Shown: positions 32,858 through 41,714, counted from the stretch's first letter. The stretch: DNA of 64,000 nt from Embleya sp040629175 (GCF_040629175.1 NZ_JBEXUX010000004.1:124001-188000); one strand, 5' to 3'. Numbers and translations are program-made. The notes: generated from the letters alone by a model not told the origin.

Positions 32858-34654
32858 GTGAATCAATCGGCCCCACAGCGGCCCGCCCCGGCCCCCGCCG
32901 CGGCGCCCCGGATCGGCACGCCGGACGATCTGCGCGAGCACCTGCAATGGGCGCTCGAACTGGAGCACGCGACACTGCCGCCTTACCTGTGCGCGCTCTA
33001 CTCGCTGGACCCGAAGCGCAATCCCGAGGCCGCCCAGGTCGTGGCCGGCGTCTTCGTCGAGGAGATGCTGCACCTGGCCCTGGTCGCCAACCTGCTCAAC
33101 GCGGTCGGCGGCTCCCCGAGGCTGGACACGCCCCGGATGTTGCCGAGCCACCCCCGGCGGTTGCCGCACGGCGACCCGTCGTTGGAGTTGTCGCTGCTTG
33201 CGTTCGGCCCGGAGGCGCTCGACATGTTCCTGCGGCTCGAACGGCCCGCACCGCCGGACGCGCCCGCCCAGGCCGACGGCTACGCGACCATCGGCCAGTT
33301 CTACGCCGCGATCGAGGAGGGGCTGCGCGATCTGTGCGCCCGGCTCGGCGAGCAGGAGGTGTTCCGCGGCGACCCCGCGCGTCAGGTGGGGGAGCGACAC
33401 TTCCGGCACACCACCGGCAGGCTGGTCCAGGTCACGGATCTGGCCTCGGCGCTGACCGCGCTCGCGGAGATCGTCGACCAGGGCGAGGGCCTGCTCCGCG
33501 GCGAGGTCTGGGACGGCGACCGGGACGTCCACCACCCGGATCGGGACGAGGTCGCGCACTACTACCGTTTCCAGGAGCTCCGGGTCGGTCGTCGCTACCG
33601 GCGCGGCGACACCCCACAGTCCGGGCCGACCGGCGAACCGCTGCACGTGGACCTCGGCGGCGTGCGGCCGATGCGGCGCGACCCGCGTCCGCACGAGCAC
33701 CCGCCGGGGAGTGCGATCCGCGACGCCCAGGACGAGTTCAACCGTACGTACTGCGCCGTCCTGCACCTGCTGGAGCGGGCGTTCGACGGCAGTCCGAGGC
33801 TGCTCGCGGTCGCGACCGGCATGATGTACGGGCTGCGCGAGCAGGCCCGCGTGCTGATGGAGATGCCGGACGGGGAGGGCACGACGGCCGGTCCCACCTT
33901 CGACTACGTCCCGCCCGAGCAGCGCGCGTGGAGCCCCGGCGACCGACCCCGGATCGTGGTGCTGCCCGCCGGCCCCTACCTCGTCTACGGCGGCATCCCG
34001 CTCCGGCGCAAGGTCAAGGTCGTCTCCCCGGAGAACAACGACGCGCTGACCTGGAGGACCGGGCCGGAGTTGCCCACCGAGCACACCTACGCGCTGTGCC
34101 GCTGCGGCCGTTCGGGCGCGAAGCCGTTCTGCGACGGGACGCACGCGGTGGTCGGCTTCGACGGGACCGAGAACGCCGTGGTGACGCCCTACCGCGAGTT
34201 GCGGCACGTGCACGACGGCGTCGGCATCTCGGCGCAGCGGGTCGGCGAATTGTGCGTGCACGCCGCCTTCTGTATCGGCGCCACCAGGCCGATCGCCAAG
34301 ATGCTCGACGACACCGAGGACCCCGACGTGCGCTCGAACATCATGGGGCGCATCGACCACTGCCCGTCCGGCTCCTACAGCTACGCGCTGGAGCGGGACG
34401 GCGAGACCGTCGAGGTCGACCTTCCTCGGGCCGTCTCGGTCCTGGCGGAGGAAGGCGACCTGGCCGGCGCGCTGTGGGTCACCGGCGGGGTCGCGGTGCA
34501 CCGCGCGGACGGACGGCCCCTGGAGACCCGCAACCGGATGACGCTGTGCCGGTGCGGCCACTCGGCCGGCAAACCGCTGTGCGACGGCACCCACCGCGAG
34601 ATCGGCTTCCGCGAGGAGCCGACCACCGCCGAGGCCGGTCGGGAGCGGGGTTGA
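32858..34654 (+). CDS. VioB-like ferritin domain fused to CDGSH iron-sulfur domains
   Basis: 598 aa from a GTG preceded by GAGAGACC. Residues ~20-260 match the ferritin-like domain of iminophenyl-pyruvate dimer synthase VioB (LEHATLPPYLCALYSL, VEEMLHLALVANLLNAVGG), with Glu/His residues placed for a di-iron site. Around 413-428 is a CDGSH motif (CRCGRSGAKPFCDGTH). Residues ~465-508 look like a divergent 4Fe-4S domain (CVHAAFC...HCPSGSYSY). A second CDGSH motif lies at ~563-578 (CRCGHSAGKPLCDGTH). The protein thus appears to join a di-iron oxygenase-like fold to 2Fe-2S redox modules. The CDGSH part presumably passes electrons to the ferritin site. Substrate unknown; cytoplasmic. It lies among redox-related genes. 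Confidence 0.88.
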   Translation: MNQSAPQRPAPAPAAAPRIGTPDDLREHLQWALELEHATLPPYLCALYSLDPKRNPEAAQVVAGVFVEEMLHLALVANLLNAVGGSPRLDTPRMLPSHPRRLPHGDPSLELSLLAFGPEALDMFLRLERPAPPDAPAQADGYATIGQFYAAIEEGLRDLCARLGEQEVFRGDPARQVGERHFRHTTGRLVQVTDLASALTALAEIVDQGEGLLRGEVWDGDRDVHHPDRDEVAHYYRFQELRVGRRYRRGDTPQSGPTGEPLHVDLGGVRPMRRDPRPHEHPPGSAIRDAQDEFNRTYCAVLHLLERAFDGSPRLLAVATGMMYGLREQARVLMEMPDGEGTTAGPTFDYVPPEQRAWSPGDRPRIVVLPAGPYLVYGGIPLRRKVKVVSPENNDALTWRTGPELPTEHTYALCRCGRSGAKPFCDGTHAVVGFDGTENAVVTPYRELRHVHDGVGISAQRVGELCVHAAFCIGATRPIAKMLDDTEDPDVRSNIMGRIDHCPSGSYSYALERDGETVEVDLPRAVSVLAEEGDLAGALWVTGGVAVHRADGRPLETRNRMTLCRCGHSAGKPLCDGTHREIGFREEPTTAEAGRERG

Positions 34655-34956
34655 ACGCCGAGCCGGGGACCGGCGACCGCGCCCTCCCACGCGGTCGCCG
34701 GCGTTCGGGTCGCCGGCGGCGGGAGGAAATATTCGACGGAGGGCTGTACCCCGCCGGCACGGCGGCGGCAGAACGCACTCCGCCCAGGTACGGACGCGTC
34801 GCGCGGGGGGTTCCCCACGCGGCGCATTCGCGCGTCCGGCCGGGCTCGGACCCCCGCGTCGGTCGTGCGACGGATGCCCCGCCGCGACGAGACGGCCGCC
34901 GGACGACCGTTTCGGTCCGCGGTATCGACACCCTCACCTCGAAGGCGCGATCGAAC
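34655..34956. other. Intergenic region upstream of the SigJ-type gene
   Basis: About 300 bases with no supported gene. An AAATATTCG stretch at 34728-34736 is the only A+T-rich patch and could be part of a promoter. A GAAGGCG site at 34941 precedes the sigma gene. Confidence 0.4.
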
Positions 34957-35874
34957 ATGCAGCTTGACGGACAGGATCAGGCGAGTTCCCTCGACCGGGC
35001 CGCCGCGATCTTCATCGAAGTGCGTCCGCGCCTGTTCGGCATCGCCTACCGGATGCTGGGCATCGCGGCGGAGGCCGAGGACGTCGTCCAGGAGACCTGG
35101 TTGCGCTGGCAGCACACCGAGCGTTCGATCATCGACAACCCGGCGGCCTTCCTGGCCACGATCACCACCCGGCTGTCCATCAATGCCGCGCAGTCCGCCC
35201 GGGTCCGTCGCGAGACGTACCTGGGTCCCTGGTTGCCCGAGCCCGTCGACACCAGCGCCGATCCCGCGCTCGGGGCCGAGCGGGGCGAGGCGCTGGAAAT
35301 GGCCCTGCTGTTGCTGCTGGAGAAGCTCACCCCCGCCCAACGGGCCGTCTACGTCCTGCGTGAGGCGTTCGACTACCCGTACGAACAGATCGCCGAGATT
35401 CTCCGGCTCAGCCCGGCCAACGTCCGCCAACTGGTGAGCCGTTCGCGCAAGTACCTGAGCACCGCGCGGCGCGAGAGCATCGACGCGGGCCGGCACCGGC
35501 GCCTCATGGAGACCTTCCTGGATGCCGCCAAGGAGGGCAATGTCTCGGCCCTGGAAGACCTTTTCGCCGCGGACGTGGTCAGTACGTCCGACGGCAACGG
35601 CATCAGGGGCGCGGCGCGCTTTCCCGTGGTCGGCGTCAACCGGGTGGCGCGGTTCATGGCGGCCCTGGCACCGAGGTTCTGGTCGGCGGAGCGGATCCGG
35701 TGGGTGGAGGTGAACGGCCGCGCGGGCCTGCTCGTCCCGCGCGGCCCCGCCGGTTTCATGCTCCTGTCCGTCGACGCCGCGTCGGACGGTATCCGGCACC
35801 TGATGTGGATCGTCACCGCGGACAAGCTCGGCGGCTTCGTGCCATCGGTCGAACGGATCGGCGGCACGGTATGA
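34957..35874 (+). CDS. sigJ: SigJ/ECF41-type RNA polymerase sigma factor
   Basis: 305 aa. Region 2 is RPRLFGIAYRMLGIAAEAEDVVQETWLRW (~25-55). Region 4 is KLTPAQRAVYVLREAFDYPYEQIAEILRLSPANVRQLVSRSRKYL (~130-172). A SnoaL-like C-terminal extension (~185-305) is typical of ECF41 and modulates activity without a separate anti-sigma factor. The signature spots are partly altered: DGGGK reads SDGNG and NPDKL reads TADKL. ECF41 factors are linked to oxidoreductase and carboxymuconolactone-decarboxylase genes. Here an NmrA-like SDR, a ferritin/CDGSH fusion and an Ohr protein are near. Confidence 0.93.
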   Translation: MQLDGQDQASSLDRAAAIFIEVRPRLFGIAYRMLGIAAEAEDVVQETWLRWQHTERSIIDNPAAFLATITTRLSINAAQSARVRRETYLGPWLPEPVDTSADPALGAERGEALEMALLLLLEKLTPAQRAVYVLREAFDYPYEQIAEILRLSPANVRQLVSRSRKYLSTARRESIDAGRHRRLMETFLDAAKEGNVSALEDLFAADVVSTSDGNGIRGAARFPVVGVNRVARFMAALAPRFWSAERIRWVEVNGRAGLLVPRGPAGFMLLSVDAASDGIRHLMWIVTADKLGGFVPSVERIGGTV

Positions 35875-36135
35875 GCGGTGCCACATCAGCCGACGTCGCG
35901 CCGTCCGGCCCTCGCCGTCCCGGGACACCCGAGGACTCGGCGACCGACACCCGGGGCGACACGGATCGGGTCGGGAACCGTCACACCGAGGCGGACCGTC
36001 CGGTCCAACGTGAGGGGACGAACGAAGTGAGGACAACGTGCCGACGATCCTGACCTCCGGTGTGCGCGCCGGATCATCGCCCGGGGAGCGGGCGGCTTCC
36101 CGCCTGCCGAACTCCGCGCGCCGGGCGGGCCGGAC

Positions 36136-36972
36136 ATGAGCACGGCCGCCCCCACCTCGGTGGCGGAGATGCTCGACGAGCGACGCCACCTGCTGGAGAT
36201 CGCCACCTGGTTGTTCGACGCTGCCGCCGCGGACCGGATCCTCCAGGAGACCTACCGCCGCTGGTACGCCCTCGACGACGCCGAACGCGCGCGGATCGGC
36301 CCGCCTCGGGCCTGGTTGACCAGGGTCGCCGGAGGCATCTGCCTGGATCGACTCTCCTCGACCGCCTCGGCGGAAACCCCGGTGGACGACTACGCGGCGG
36401 ACGTCGAGGCGTACCCGCCACGGCCGCGCCCGGACCCCGACCCGGTCACCGAGTGGCTGCGGCGCAACCCCACGCAGGACCACGGCGACCCGGACGTGGC
36501 GGCCCGGCACGACGAGGTCGTGCGCCGGTTCGCCGCGGCCTGCGTCACCGGCGACACGGCGGCCATGCGGGCGATGCTGGCGGCGGACGCGATCGTGGTC
36601 AGCGACGGCGGCGGCAAGGTGCGCGCCGCGGTCGAGCCGACCCACGGCGCGGAGGCGGTCGCCCGCTTCGTCAAGGACCTGCTGGGCGATCCGCCACACC
36701 CGGTGGTCTCGGTCGCCTCCGTCAACGGCCGGGCCGGGCTGCTCCTCGGCGCCGAGGGGCGGGTCGTGGCGGTGGTCGGTGTGAGTGTCGCCGAGGGTGA
36801 CGTCACCGCCGTGTGGATCATGCTCAATCCCGACAAGCTGCGGGGCTGGCAGGGCGGCCGGCCGCATCCCGCTCCCGATCGGGCGCCGGTGGCTCCGGGG
36901 GTTTCGATACCTTCGGGGGCCTCGGCGGGTGCGGCCGCTTCGGCGGCTTCGGAAGAAGGGGCAACACCATGA
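36136..36972 (+). CDS. ECF41-like sigma-related protein apparently lacking region 4
   Basis: 278 aa. Residues ~15-75 resemble a weak region 2 (LLEIATWLFDAAAADRILQETYRRWYAL...PRAWLTRVAGGICLDRL). In homologous sigma factors region 4 should follow, but here a ~50-residue Pro/Asp-rich linker leads straight into the SnoaL-like C-terminal domain. That domain has intact ECF41 signatures (SDGGGK ~157 and NPDKL ~235). Without region 4 it should not recognise -35 promoters alone; it may bind core polymerase, bind ligand or regulate the neighbouring SigJ. Its stop overlaps the start of the OsmC/Ohr gene (ATGA), so expression is coupled. The tail is Ala/Ser/Gly-rich. The start is the first good ATG; its ribosome binding site is weak. 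Confidence 0.8.
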   Translation: MSTAAPTSVAEMLDERRHLLEIATWLFDAAAADRILQETYRRWYALDDAERARIGPPRAWLTRVAGGICLDRLSSTASAETPVDDYAADVEAYPPRPRPDPDPVTEWLRRNPTQDHGDPDVAARHDEVVRRFAAACVTGDTAAMRAMLAADAIVVSDGGGKVRAAVEPTHGAEAVARFVKDLLGDPPHPVVSVASVNGRAGLLLGAEGRVVAVVGVSVAEGDVTAVWIMLNPDKLRGWQGGRPHPAPDRAPVAPGVSIPSGASAGAAASAASEEGATP

Positions 36973-37481
36973 ACGATCCGGTCACGGCGCCGCCTACGGA
37001 AGGCGTGCCGGGCGCAGGCGGGTTCAGACCGCTCTACGCCGCCCGCGTCGCGGTGAGCGGTGGTCCGCTCGCCCACGGCCGCGCCACCGGCCGGGCCCGC
37101 TCGTCGGACGGCGCCCTGGAGTTCGACCTGCGCATGCCCGCCGAACTGGGCGGCGACGCCGGCGGCCCGAACCCCGAACAACTCACCGCCGCCGCGTTCG
37201 CCGCCTCGCTGCACGGCGAACTCACCCTGGTGGCGCGGCAACACCTGCTCGATCCGGCACCCATCACGGTCGAGGCGACCGTCGCCGTGGGCCGTGACCC
37301 CTCCGACGGGGGATATCTGCTGCACACCGAACTGGAGGTGACCTGGCCCGGCGTCGCCCGCGAGACCGCCGACCGCCTGCTCGCCAGGGCCATCGCACAC
37401 TGCCCCTACGCGAAGATGGCCGGCCACGGCATCCCCACCACCATCACCCTGGCCCCGGACCGGCGACACGAGGAAACCTGA
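36969..37481 (+). CDS. OsmC/Ohr-family protein lacking the peroxidatic cysteine
   Basis: 170 aa. The ATG overlaps the upstream stop and is preceded by AGAAGGGG. The Ohr plan is clear: FRPLYAARVAVSGG at the start, LRMPAELGG, NPEQLTAAAFAASLHGEL, and AIAHCPYAKMAGHGIP at the resolving site. Ohr enzymes reduce organic hydroperoxides with two Cys. Here the second (HCPYA) is present, but the first position, where NPEQLxAAxxAxC is expected, is Ser. The protein may therefore be inactive, use another mechanism, or sense or bind lipids. It is coupled to the sigma-related protein, suggesting joint function in peroxide response. A terminator follows at once. Confidence 0.87.
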   Translation: MNDPVTAPPTEGVPGAGGFRPLYAARVAVSGGPLAHGRATGRARSSDGALEFDLRMPAELGGDAGGPNPEQLTAAAFAASLHGELTLVARQHLLDPAPITVEATVAVGRDPSDGGYLLHTELEVTWPGVARETADRLLARAIAHCPYAKMAGHGIPTTITLAPDRRHEET

Positions 37482-37483
37482 GC

Positions 37484-37520
37484 GGGCCCCCTGATCTGCA
37501 TGGACCCGGATCAGGGGCCC
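37484..37520 (+). terminator. Hairpin terminator after the OsmC/Ohr gene
   Basis: The arm GGGCCCCCTGATC (37484-37496) pairs with GATCAGGGGCCC (37509-37520), with one bulged C and a 12-base loop, followed by TTCCGTT. It starts three bases after the stop codon. Confidence 0.85.
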
Positions 37521-37539
37521 TTCCGTTCCGCCGGTGCCG

Positions 37540-38488
37540 CGCACGGCGATGGCCCCGGCCGAGGAGAAGCCGACCTGCCGTTCTTCCCCAATCCGGGCGC
37601 ACGACCCGAACGCGGCACGCCTGGCCGACATCCCCTCCGCGCCACAGGTCTTCCTCGGCCCCGTTGCGCGACACTTCACCGGCCGCCGGTCCCGGCTCGG
37701 CTTGCCGGCACCGTGGTTGGACGAGGTCGGGACGGGTGGCCTACGGGTGGTCACCGCAACCCCGGGGCAGGTGAGTCGCGTTGCCGGGCGCGCGCTCGCG
37801 GTCGCCGTGCGTCCCGAACCGGTCGCGGTGCCAGGCCCGCGAACACATGGACGCCCGCTGGTTGCCCCTCGATCAACACGGCACTGGCGGCCGTACGGTC
37901 CGAAGGCCCCGCTCGACCGGGGGTATTTGCCTGGATCGCGCACCAACTCGGGCTCTACCAGAGGGTGGACGCGCCGATGGACATATCCGGTCGGCCGCCA
38001 CCGCGAGCGCCGACCGCCGGCTTCGAATCCGGGTCCTGCTCGCGGGCCGGCAACTCGGCGAACCCTTCGGCGATCACGACCGCATGGTGAACGCGATGGC
38101 AGGTACCGTGCCGGACGGGCGTCCCGTCGCCGTGACCGGCTCCGACGATCGCACCGTGCGGGTGTGGGACCCGACCGCCGGCCGACGACTCGGCGAACCC
38201 CTCACCGGTCGTGTCGGCCCGGTGAACGCCTCGACGTTGCACGGGCGTTCCGTCGCCGTCACCGGCTCCGACGACGGCTCCGTGCGGGGCCGGGATCCGA
38301 CCACCGGACGGTGTATCGACCGGATTCGGCTGCCGGCGCAATGTCGAGCGCTGGGGATGGTCGGCGGGGGAAGATTGCTCGTCGGCTTCGACCCGGACGT
38401 CGTACTGCTCGTTCACGGGAGCGGTGCATCGCCCACGGGTCCGGCCGCCACCGGGAGAACCACCGGCATCGATGAGGAGGAATCGTGA
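37540..38488 (+). pseudogene. Decayed WD40-repeat protein gene (C-terminal repeats remain)
   Basis: From ~38030 to 38488 one plus frame reads as WD40 blades: GRQLGEPFGDHD, then VTGSDDRTVRVWDPTAG, GRRLGEPLTGRVGPVN, VTGSDDGSVRGRDPTTG. It ends in DEEES with a TGA at 38486. The second blade has lost the WD (RGRD). Upstream, 37540-38030 has no frame with consistent coding bias. Fragments in different frames (such as ALAAVRSEGPARPG and LRVVTATPGQVS) suggest frameshifts and deletions. Intact bacterial WD40 proteins are far longer, often with a NACHT or protease head. The stop overlaps the GTG of the hydrolase gene, and the hydrolase ribosome binding site lies inside this relic, so the two were probably one operon. 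Confidence 0.55.
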
Positions 38489-39333
38489 CGGGTGCGATCG
38501 TGGGCGTGCACGGCATCTGGAACTTCCGCCGGGGCGAGACGCCCGAACGCGCGGCCGACAGCCTGTCCGGCGTCTGGAGCGCGAGCGTGGCCACCGCGCT
38601 GCGCCGGGCCGGGTCGACCGCGCCGGCGCCGCGCGTGCGGGTGGCGTACTACGCCGATCTGCTGCGCCGGCGCGGACGGCAGGGGGGCGACGACGGGCTC
38701 GACGATCTGGACCCGTTCGAGGCCGAGTTCGCCGGCCACTGGCTGGACGAGTTCGACCTGCCGGTGGGGGTCGCGGCGGGCGAGTCGACCATCGAGGTGC
38801 GTCAGGCCGTCGAGACCCTGGCCCGGATGCGCGTCCTGGGCCCGCCCGCCACGAAGTGGTTCGTGGCCGGTCTGTGCCGGGAGGTCCCGGCCTACCTGAG
38901 GAACCCGGACAGCCCCGGCCGGGCCGCCGCCCGCGCCCGAGTCGTCGACGCCCTCGAAGCCACCGGCGCCCGCGTGGTCGTCGCGCACTCCCTCGGGTCC
39001 GTCGTCGCCTACGAGGCCCTGTGGGCCCGCCCCGACCTGAGCATCGACCTCCTGGTCACCCTCGGCTCACCCCTGGCCCTGCCGCACGCCGTCCTGCCTC
39101 GTTTGCGCCCGGCGCCCGTCGACGGTCGCGGCGCGCGTCCACCGGGGGTGGCCAAGTGGGTCAACTTCGCCGACCCCGGCGACATCGTCGCGGTCCCCCG
39201 AGGCGGCGTCGGCCATACCTTCGACGGCGTCGACATCGACGAACACACCATCATCGGCGCCTTCGACTTCCACCTCGCCAAGAACTACCTCGCCCACCGC
39301 CGCCTCGGCGAAATCCTGACCACCACCCCCTGA
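38485..39333 (+). CDS. Alpha/beta hydrolase (serine peptidase/esterase-like)
   Basis: 282 aa from a GTG with GAGGAGGAATC directly upstream. Alpha/beta-hydrolase marks are IVGVHGIWNF (oxyanion strand, HG motif), nucleophile elbow VVAHSLGSVVAYEA near residue 170, LVTLGSPLAL, a candidate acid in NFADPGDIVA, and a candidate catalytic His in DIDEHTIIGAFD. There is no signal peptide, so it is cytoplasmic. It resembles actinobacterial 'serine peptidase' proteins often encoded next to large WD40 or NTPase proteins. Here the WD40 partner is degraded. Substrate is unknown; lipase, esterase or peptidase action are all possible. Confidence 0.85.
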   Translation: MTGAIVGVHGIWNFRRGETPERAADSLSGVWSASVATALRRAGSTAPAPRVRVAYYADLLRRRGRQGGDDGLDDLDPFEAEFAGHWLDEFDLPVGVAAGESTIEVRQAVETLARMRVLGPPATKWFVAGLCREVPAYLRNPDSPGRAAARARVVDALEATGARVVVAHSLGSVVAYEALWARPDLSIDLLVTLGSPLALPHAVLPRLRPAPVDGRGARPPGVAKWVNFADPGDIVAVPRGGVGHTFDGVDIDEHTIIGAFDFHLAKNYLAHRRLGEILTTTP

Positions 39334-39592
39334 CAACAACCCCCCCGAGCCGCCCCCACACCTCCCCACCCCATGCCCGCCCCACCTCGGCCGCGCGCCG
39401 CCCCAACCGCGCGCGGCACCGCGCCGACCCCGCCCCCCGGCATTCCCGCGCCCCGGCCTCACCCTGCCCCGCGCCCCGTCCCGCTCCGCGCCCCGCCGCA
39501 ACACGGGACGCGGGTGACGGCTATGGACTTTGTCAGGTGGCGCGCGTATATAAGTGTCGCCAGTACATAAAATGATCTCCGGGAGTTCCCGT
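39334..39592. promoter_or_regulatory. Intergenic region with likely promoter of the SDR gene
   Basis: The first ~190 bases are C-rich without a gene. The last ~70 bases are markedly A+T-richer: TTGTCA at 39530, TATATAAG at 39547-39554, then ACATAAAATGATC and a GGGAG ribosome binding site. The spacing between TTGTCA and TATAAG (13 bases) is short for a standard promoter, so the exact elements are uncertain. Confidence 0.4.
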
Positions 39593-40375
39593 ATGTACGA
39601 CCTCGACGGTCTAGCGGTCCTGATCACCGGTGCCGCACAGGGCCAAGGAGCCGCCGAGGCGCGCCTGTTCGTGCAATGTGGCGCGCGCGTCCTGCTGACC
39701 GACGTGCAAGAGGACGCCGTTGCGAAGGTGGCCGCCGAACTCGGCGATCGTGCCTCGTACATCCGGCACGACGTCAGCGCCGAGGACGACTGGACCAGAG
39801 CCGTCGAAGCGGCCGTCGAGCGGTTCGGCGGGGTGGACGTACTGGTCAACAACGCGGCAGCGATGCGCATCGTGGCCATCGAGGACGAGACGCCGGACGC
39901 CTTCCGCCGCATCCTCGACATCAACCTCGTGGGCACCTTCCTCGGCATCCGCGCGGTCGCACCGGTGATGCGCGCCGCCGGCGGCGGGGCGATCGTCAAC
40001 ATCGCGTCGATCAGCGGCGTTCAGGGACAGGCGTGGGCGTCGGCGTACTCCGCGTCCAAGTGGGGCGTACGCGGCCTCACCCGCACCGCCGCCACCGAAC
40101 TCGGCCCGGCCGGCATCCGGGTCAACGCCCTGGTGCCCGGTGCGATCAGGACCGCGATGTTGCCCGACGACCGCAGCGGCGCCGAGACCGACACGCGCTT
40201 CGCCGGACTGCCCCTGGGCCGGGCCGGCGAGGTCGAGGAGATCGCGCACATGGCCGCCTTCCTGGCATCGCCCGGGGCGTCGTACATCACCGGCGCGGAC
40301 TTCCGCGTGGACGGCGGCTACACGGCCGGCCCGGTGGCGGCCCCGCGTCCCGAGGCTCCGATGACGTTCCACTGA
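39593..40375 (+). CDS. SDR-family oxidoreductase (classical, intact active site)
   Basis: 260 aa; CGGGAG precedes the ATG. Cofactor motif TGAAQGQGAA (~12-21); LTDVQ at the end of beta-2 suggests NAD(H) preference. Further motifs are LVNNAA, IVNIASISG (catalytic Ser) and AYSASKWGVRGL (Tyr and Lys present), ending in DGGYTAGP. This is the classical 3-oxoacyl-ACP-reductase/3-alpha-hydroxysteroid-dehydrogenase type of 250 aa. The substrate cannot be read from sequence. It is monocistronic behind an A+T-rich promoter region and converges on the DUF4240 gene. Confidence 0.93.
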   Translation: MYDLDGLAVLITGAAQGQGAAEARLFVQCGARVLLTDVQEDAVAKVAAELGDRASYIRHDVSAEDDWTRAVEAAVERFGGVDVLVNNAAAMRIVAIEDETPDAFRRILDINLVGTFLGIRAVAPVMRAAGGGAIVNIASISGVQGQAWASAYSASKWGVRGLTRTAATELGPAGIRVNALVPGAIRTAMLPDDRSGAETDTRFAGLPLGRAGEVEEIAHMAAFLASPGASYITGADFRVDGGYTAGPVAAPRPEAPMTFH

Positions 40376-40404
40376 CACCCACCGGCTCCCACCGACACCC
40401 GGGG

Positions 40405-40797
40405 TCAATCCCAGTCCCACTCCAGGGTCCGGCCGGTGCGGCGGTGGTGTGCCTCGGCCACCTGCCCGACGGTCAGCCCGGGCAGCCCCGGCCGCCACGA
40501 GGGGAACGTCTCGGGTCGTGCCCACAGCGCGTGGTAGTGGGCGCGGCCCCGGCTCACCACCCAGTGCGCGACGTCCTCGGCGCCGTCCTCGGAGTCGGGC
40601 AGGTACGGCGTGAACGGGTCGCAGAGGAGTTCGACCACCGCCTCCCAGAGTTGGCGGTGCAAGCGCTCCAGGTCGCCCGGCTCCATCGCGATGAGTGCGG
40701 CGTCGACGCGGTCGGGATCGCGGCACACGGTCTCGACGGTCGTCCAGAACCAGTCCGAGAGATGATCGGGCGGTTCCCCGGGTGGGTCGACCGTCAT
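40405..40797 (-). CDS. DUF4240-family protein
   Basis: 130 aa. It matches DUF4240: FW near the start (SDWFWTTVETV), LHRQLWEAVVEL, then DVAHWVVSRGRAHYHALWARPETF, a helical region rich in Trp/His. A purine-rich GAAGGGGCG precedes the ATG. Family function is unknown; members are small soluble actinobacterial proteins. It is transcribed toward the SDR gene. Confidence 0.85.
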   Translation of the reverse strand: MTVDPPGEPPDHLSDWFWTTVETVCRDPDRVDAALIAMEPGDLERLHRQLWEAVVELLCDPFTPYLPDSEDGAEDVAHWVVSRGRAHYHALWARPETFPSWRPGLPGLTVGQVAEAHHRRTGRTLEWDWD

Positions 40798-41000
40798 GGA
40801 GGTACGCCCCTTCGGTCGGATGGTCGCAGCGCCGTTCGCGTGGCCACAGCGTCACCGCGACACCTGCGCACGCGCGACGGTGATCCTACCCCCCGCAATG
40901 CCCGGATCCGGCTTGCCGTTTCGCGCGGAGCCCGGGCGCGCCTCCCCTCCGGGCGGAGGCGATGGGAAGGGAGGCGCGTGGCCGGTCGGCGTGTGTGCGC

Positions 41001-41714
41001 CTACGCCGGGGGAGGGGGAACGACGGGCAGCAGGATGCCGTGGCCGACCTTGCCGACGGTTTCGCCGAGCGCCTCCTCGTGGCTGCGGTAGATCAGCGAG
41101 CCGATGCGCTTGTCGTTCCACAACGATTGCGCGGTGATCCAGGCGGCCTTGCGGGCGCCGGCGATGGAGAAGCCGGAGACGGCGTGCTTGAGCAGTTCGG
41201 CGTCGCGGGTGGCGACCTTGACGATCCGGATCTCGAACTCCGCGCGTACCTCCGCCTCGGCGTCGGCGAGCAGGTCGTTGACCTTGTCGTAGTCCTCCTG
41301 GACCGGCGGCGTGTCGGGTGTGGTGTGGCGTTCGGCGCAGGTCTCGACGACGGCGACGGCCAGGTCGTGGTTGATGTGCGCGTTCATCCCGGCCAGGGCG
41401 AACTGGATCGGCCAGATCACCCGGTTGTCGCGGGCGCGGAACAGCGGCGCCCAGGCCCGGTCGACCGAGCGGCCGGCCTTGGCGGCCTCGACGTTGCGCA
41501 GATACAGGCCGGCGAAGATGACGTCCATGCGCTCCAGGAACGCGTTGTCCTTGAACGAGCCCGCGGTGACCTTTTCCTTCACCAGCTCGGTGACCTTGAG
41601 ATACATGTGGTTGAAGCAGGCGACGCCGTCGCTCGGATCGAGTTCGGTGTCGATCTGCCGCATGCGCGCGATGACGTCGTCGATGGTGGTGGGCTGTGCC
41701 GTGGTCGTGGCCAT
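41001..41714 (-). CDS. DUF5995-family protein
   Basis: 237 aa with AGGAGA upstream of the ATG. The sequence follows DUF5995: IDDVIARMRQID, DGVACFNHMYLKVTE, RAWAPLFRARDNRVIWPIQFALAGMNAHINHDLAVAVV, and a C-terminal ARKAAWITAQSLW. It is mostly helical, with conserved His (HINHD) that could bind metal. Function is unknown. A 22-base perfect palindrome lies about 165 bases upstream in the shared divergent region. Confidence 0.85.
   Translation of the reverse strand: MATTTAQPTTIDDVIARMRQIDTELDPSDGVACFNHMYLKVTELVKEKVTAGSFKDNAFLERMDVIFAGLYLRNVEAAKAGRSVDRAWAPLFRARDNRVIWPIQFALAGMNAHINHDLAVAVVETCAERHTTPDTPPVQEDYDKVNDLLADAEAEVRAEFEIRIVKVATRDAELLKHAVSGFSIAGARKAAWITAQSLWNDKRIGSLIYRSHEEALGETVGKVGHGILLPVVPPPPA

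Noticed and set aside
37534..38475. 313-aa protein upstream of the hydrolase
   Set aside because: No consistent coding character; the WD40 motifs are in a different frame.
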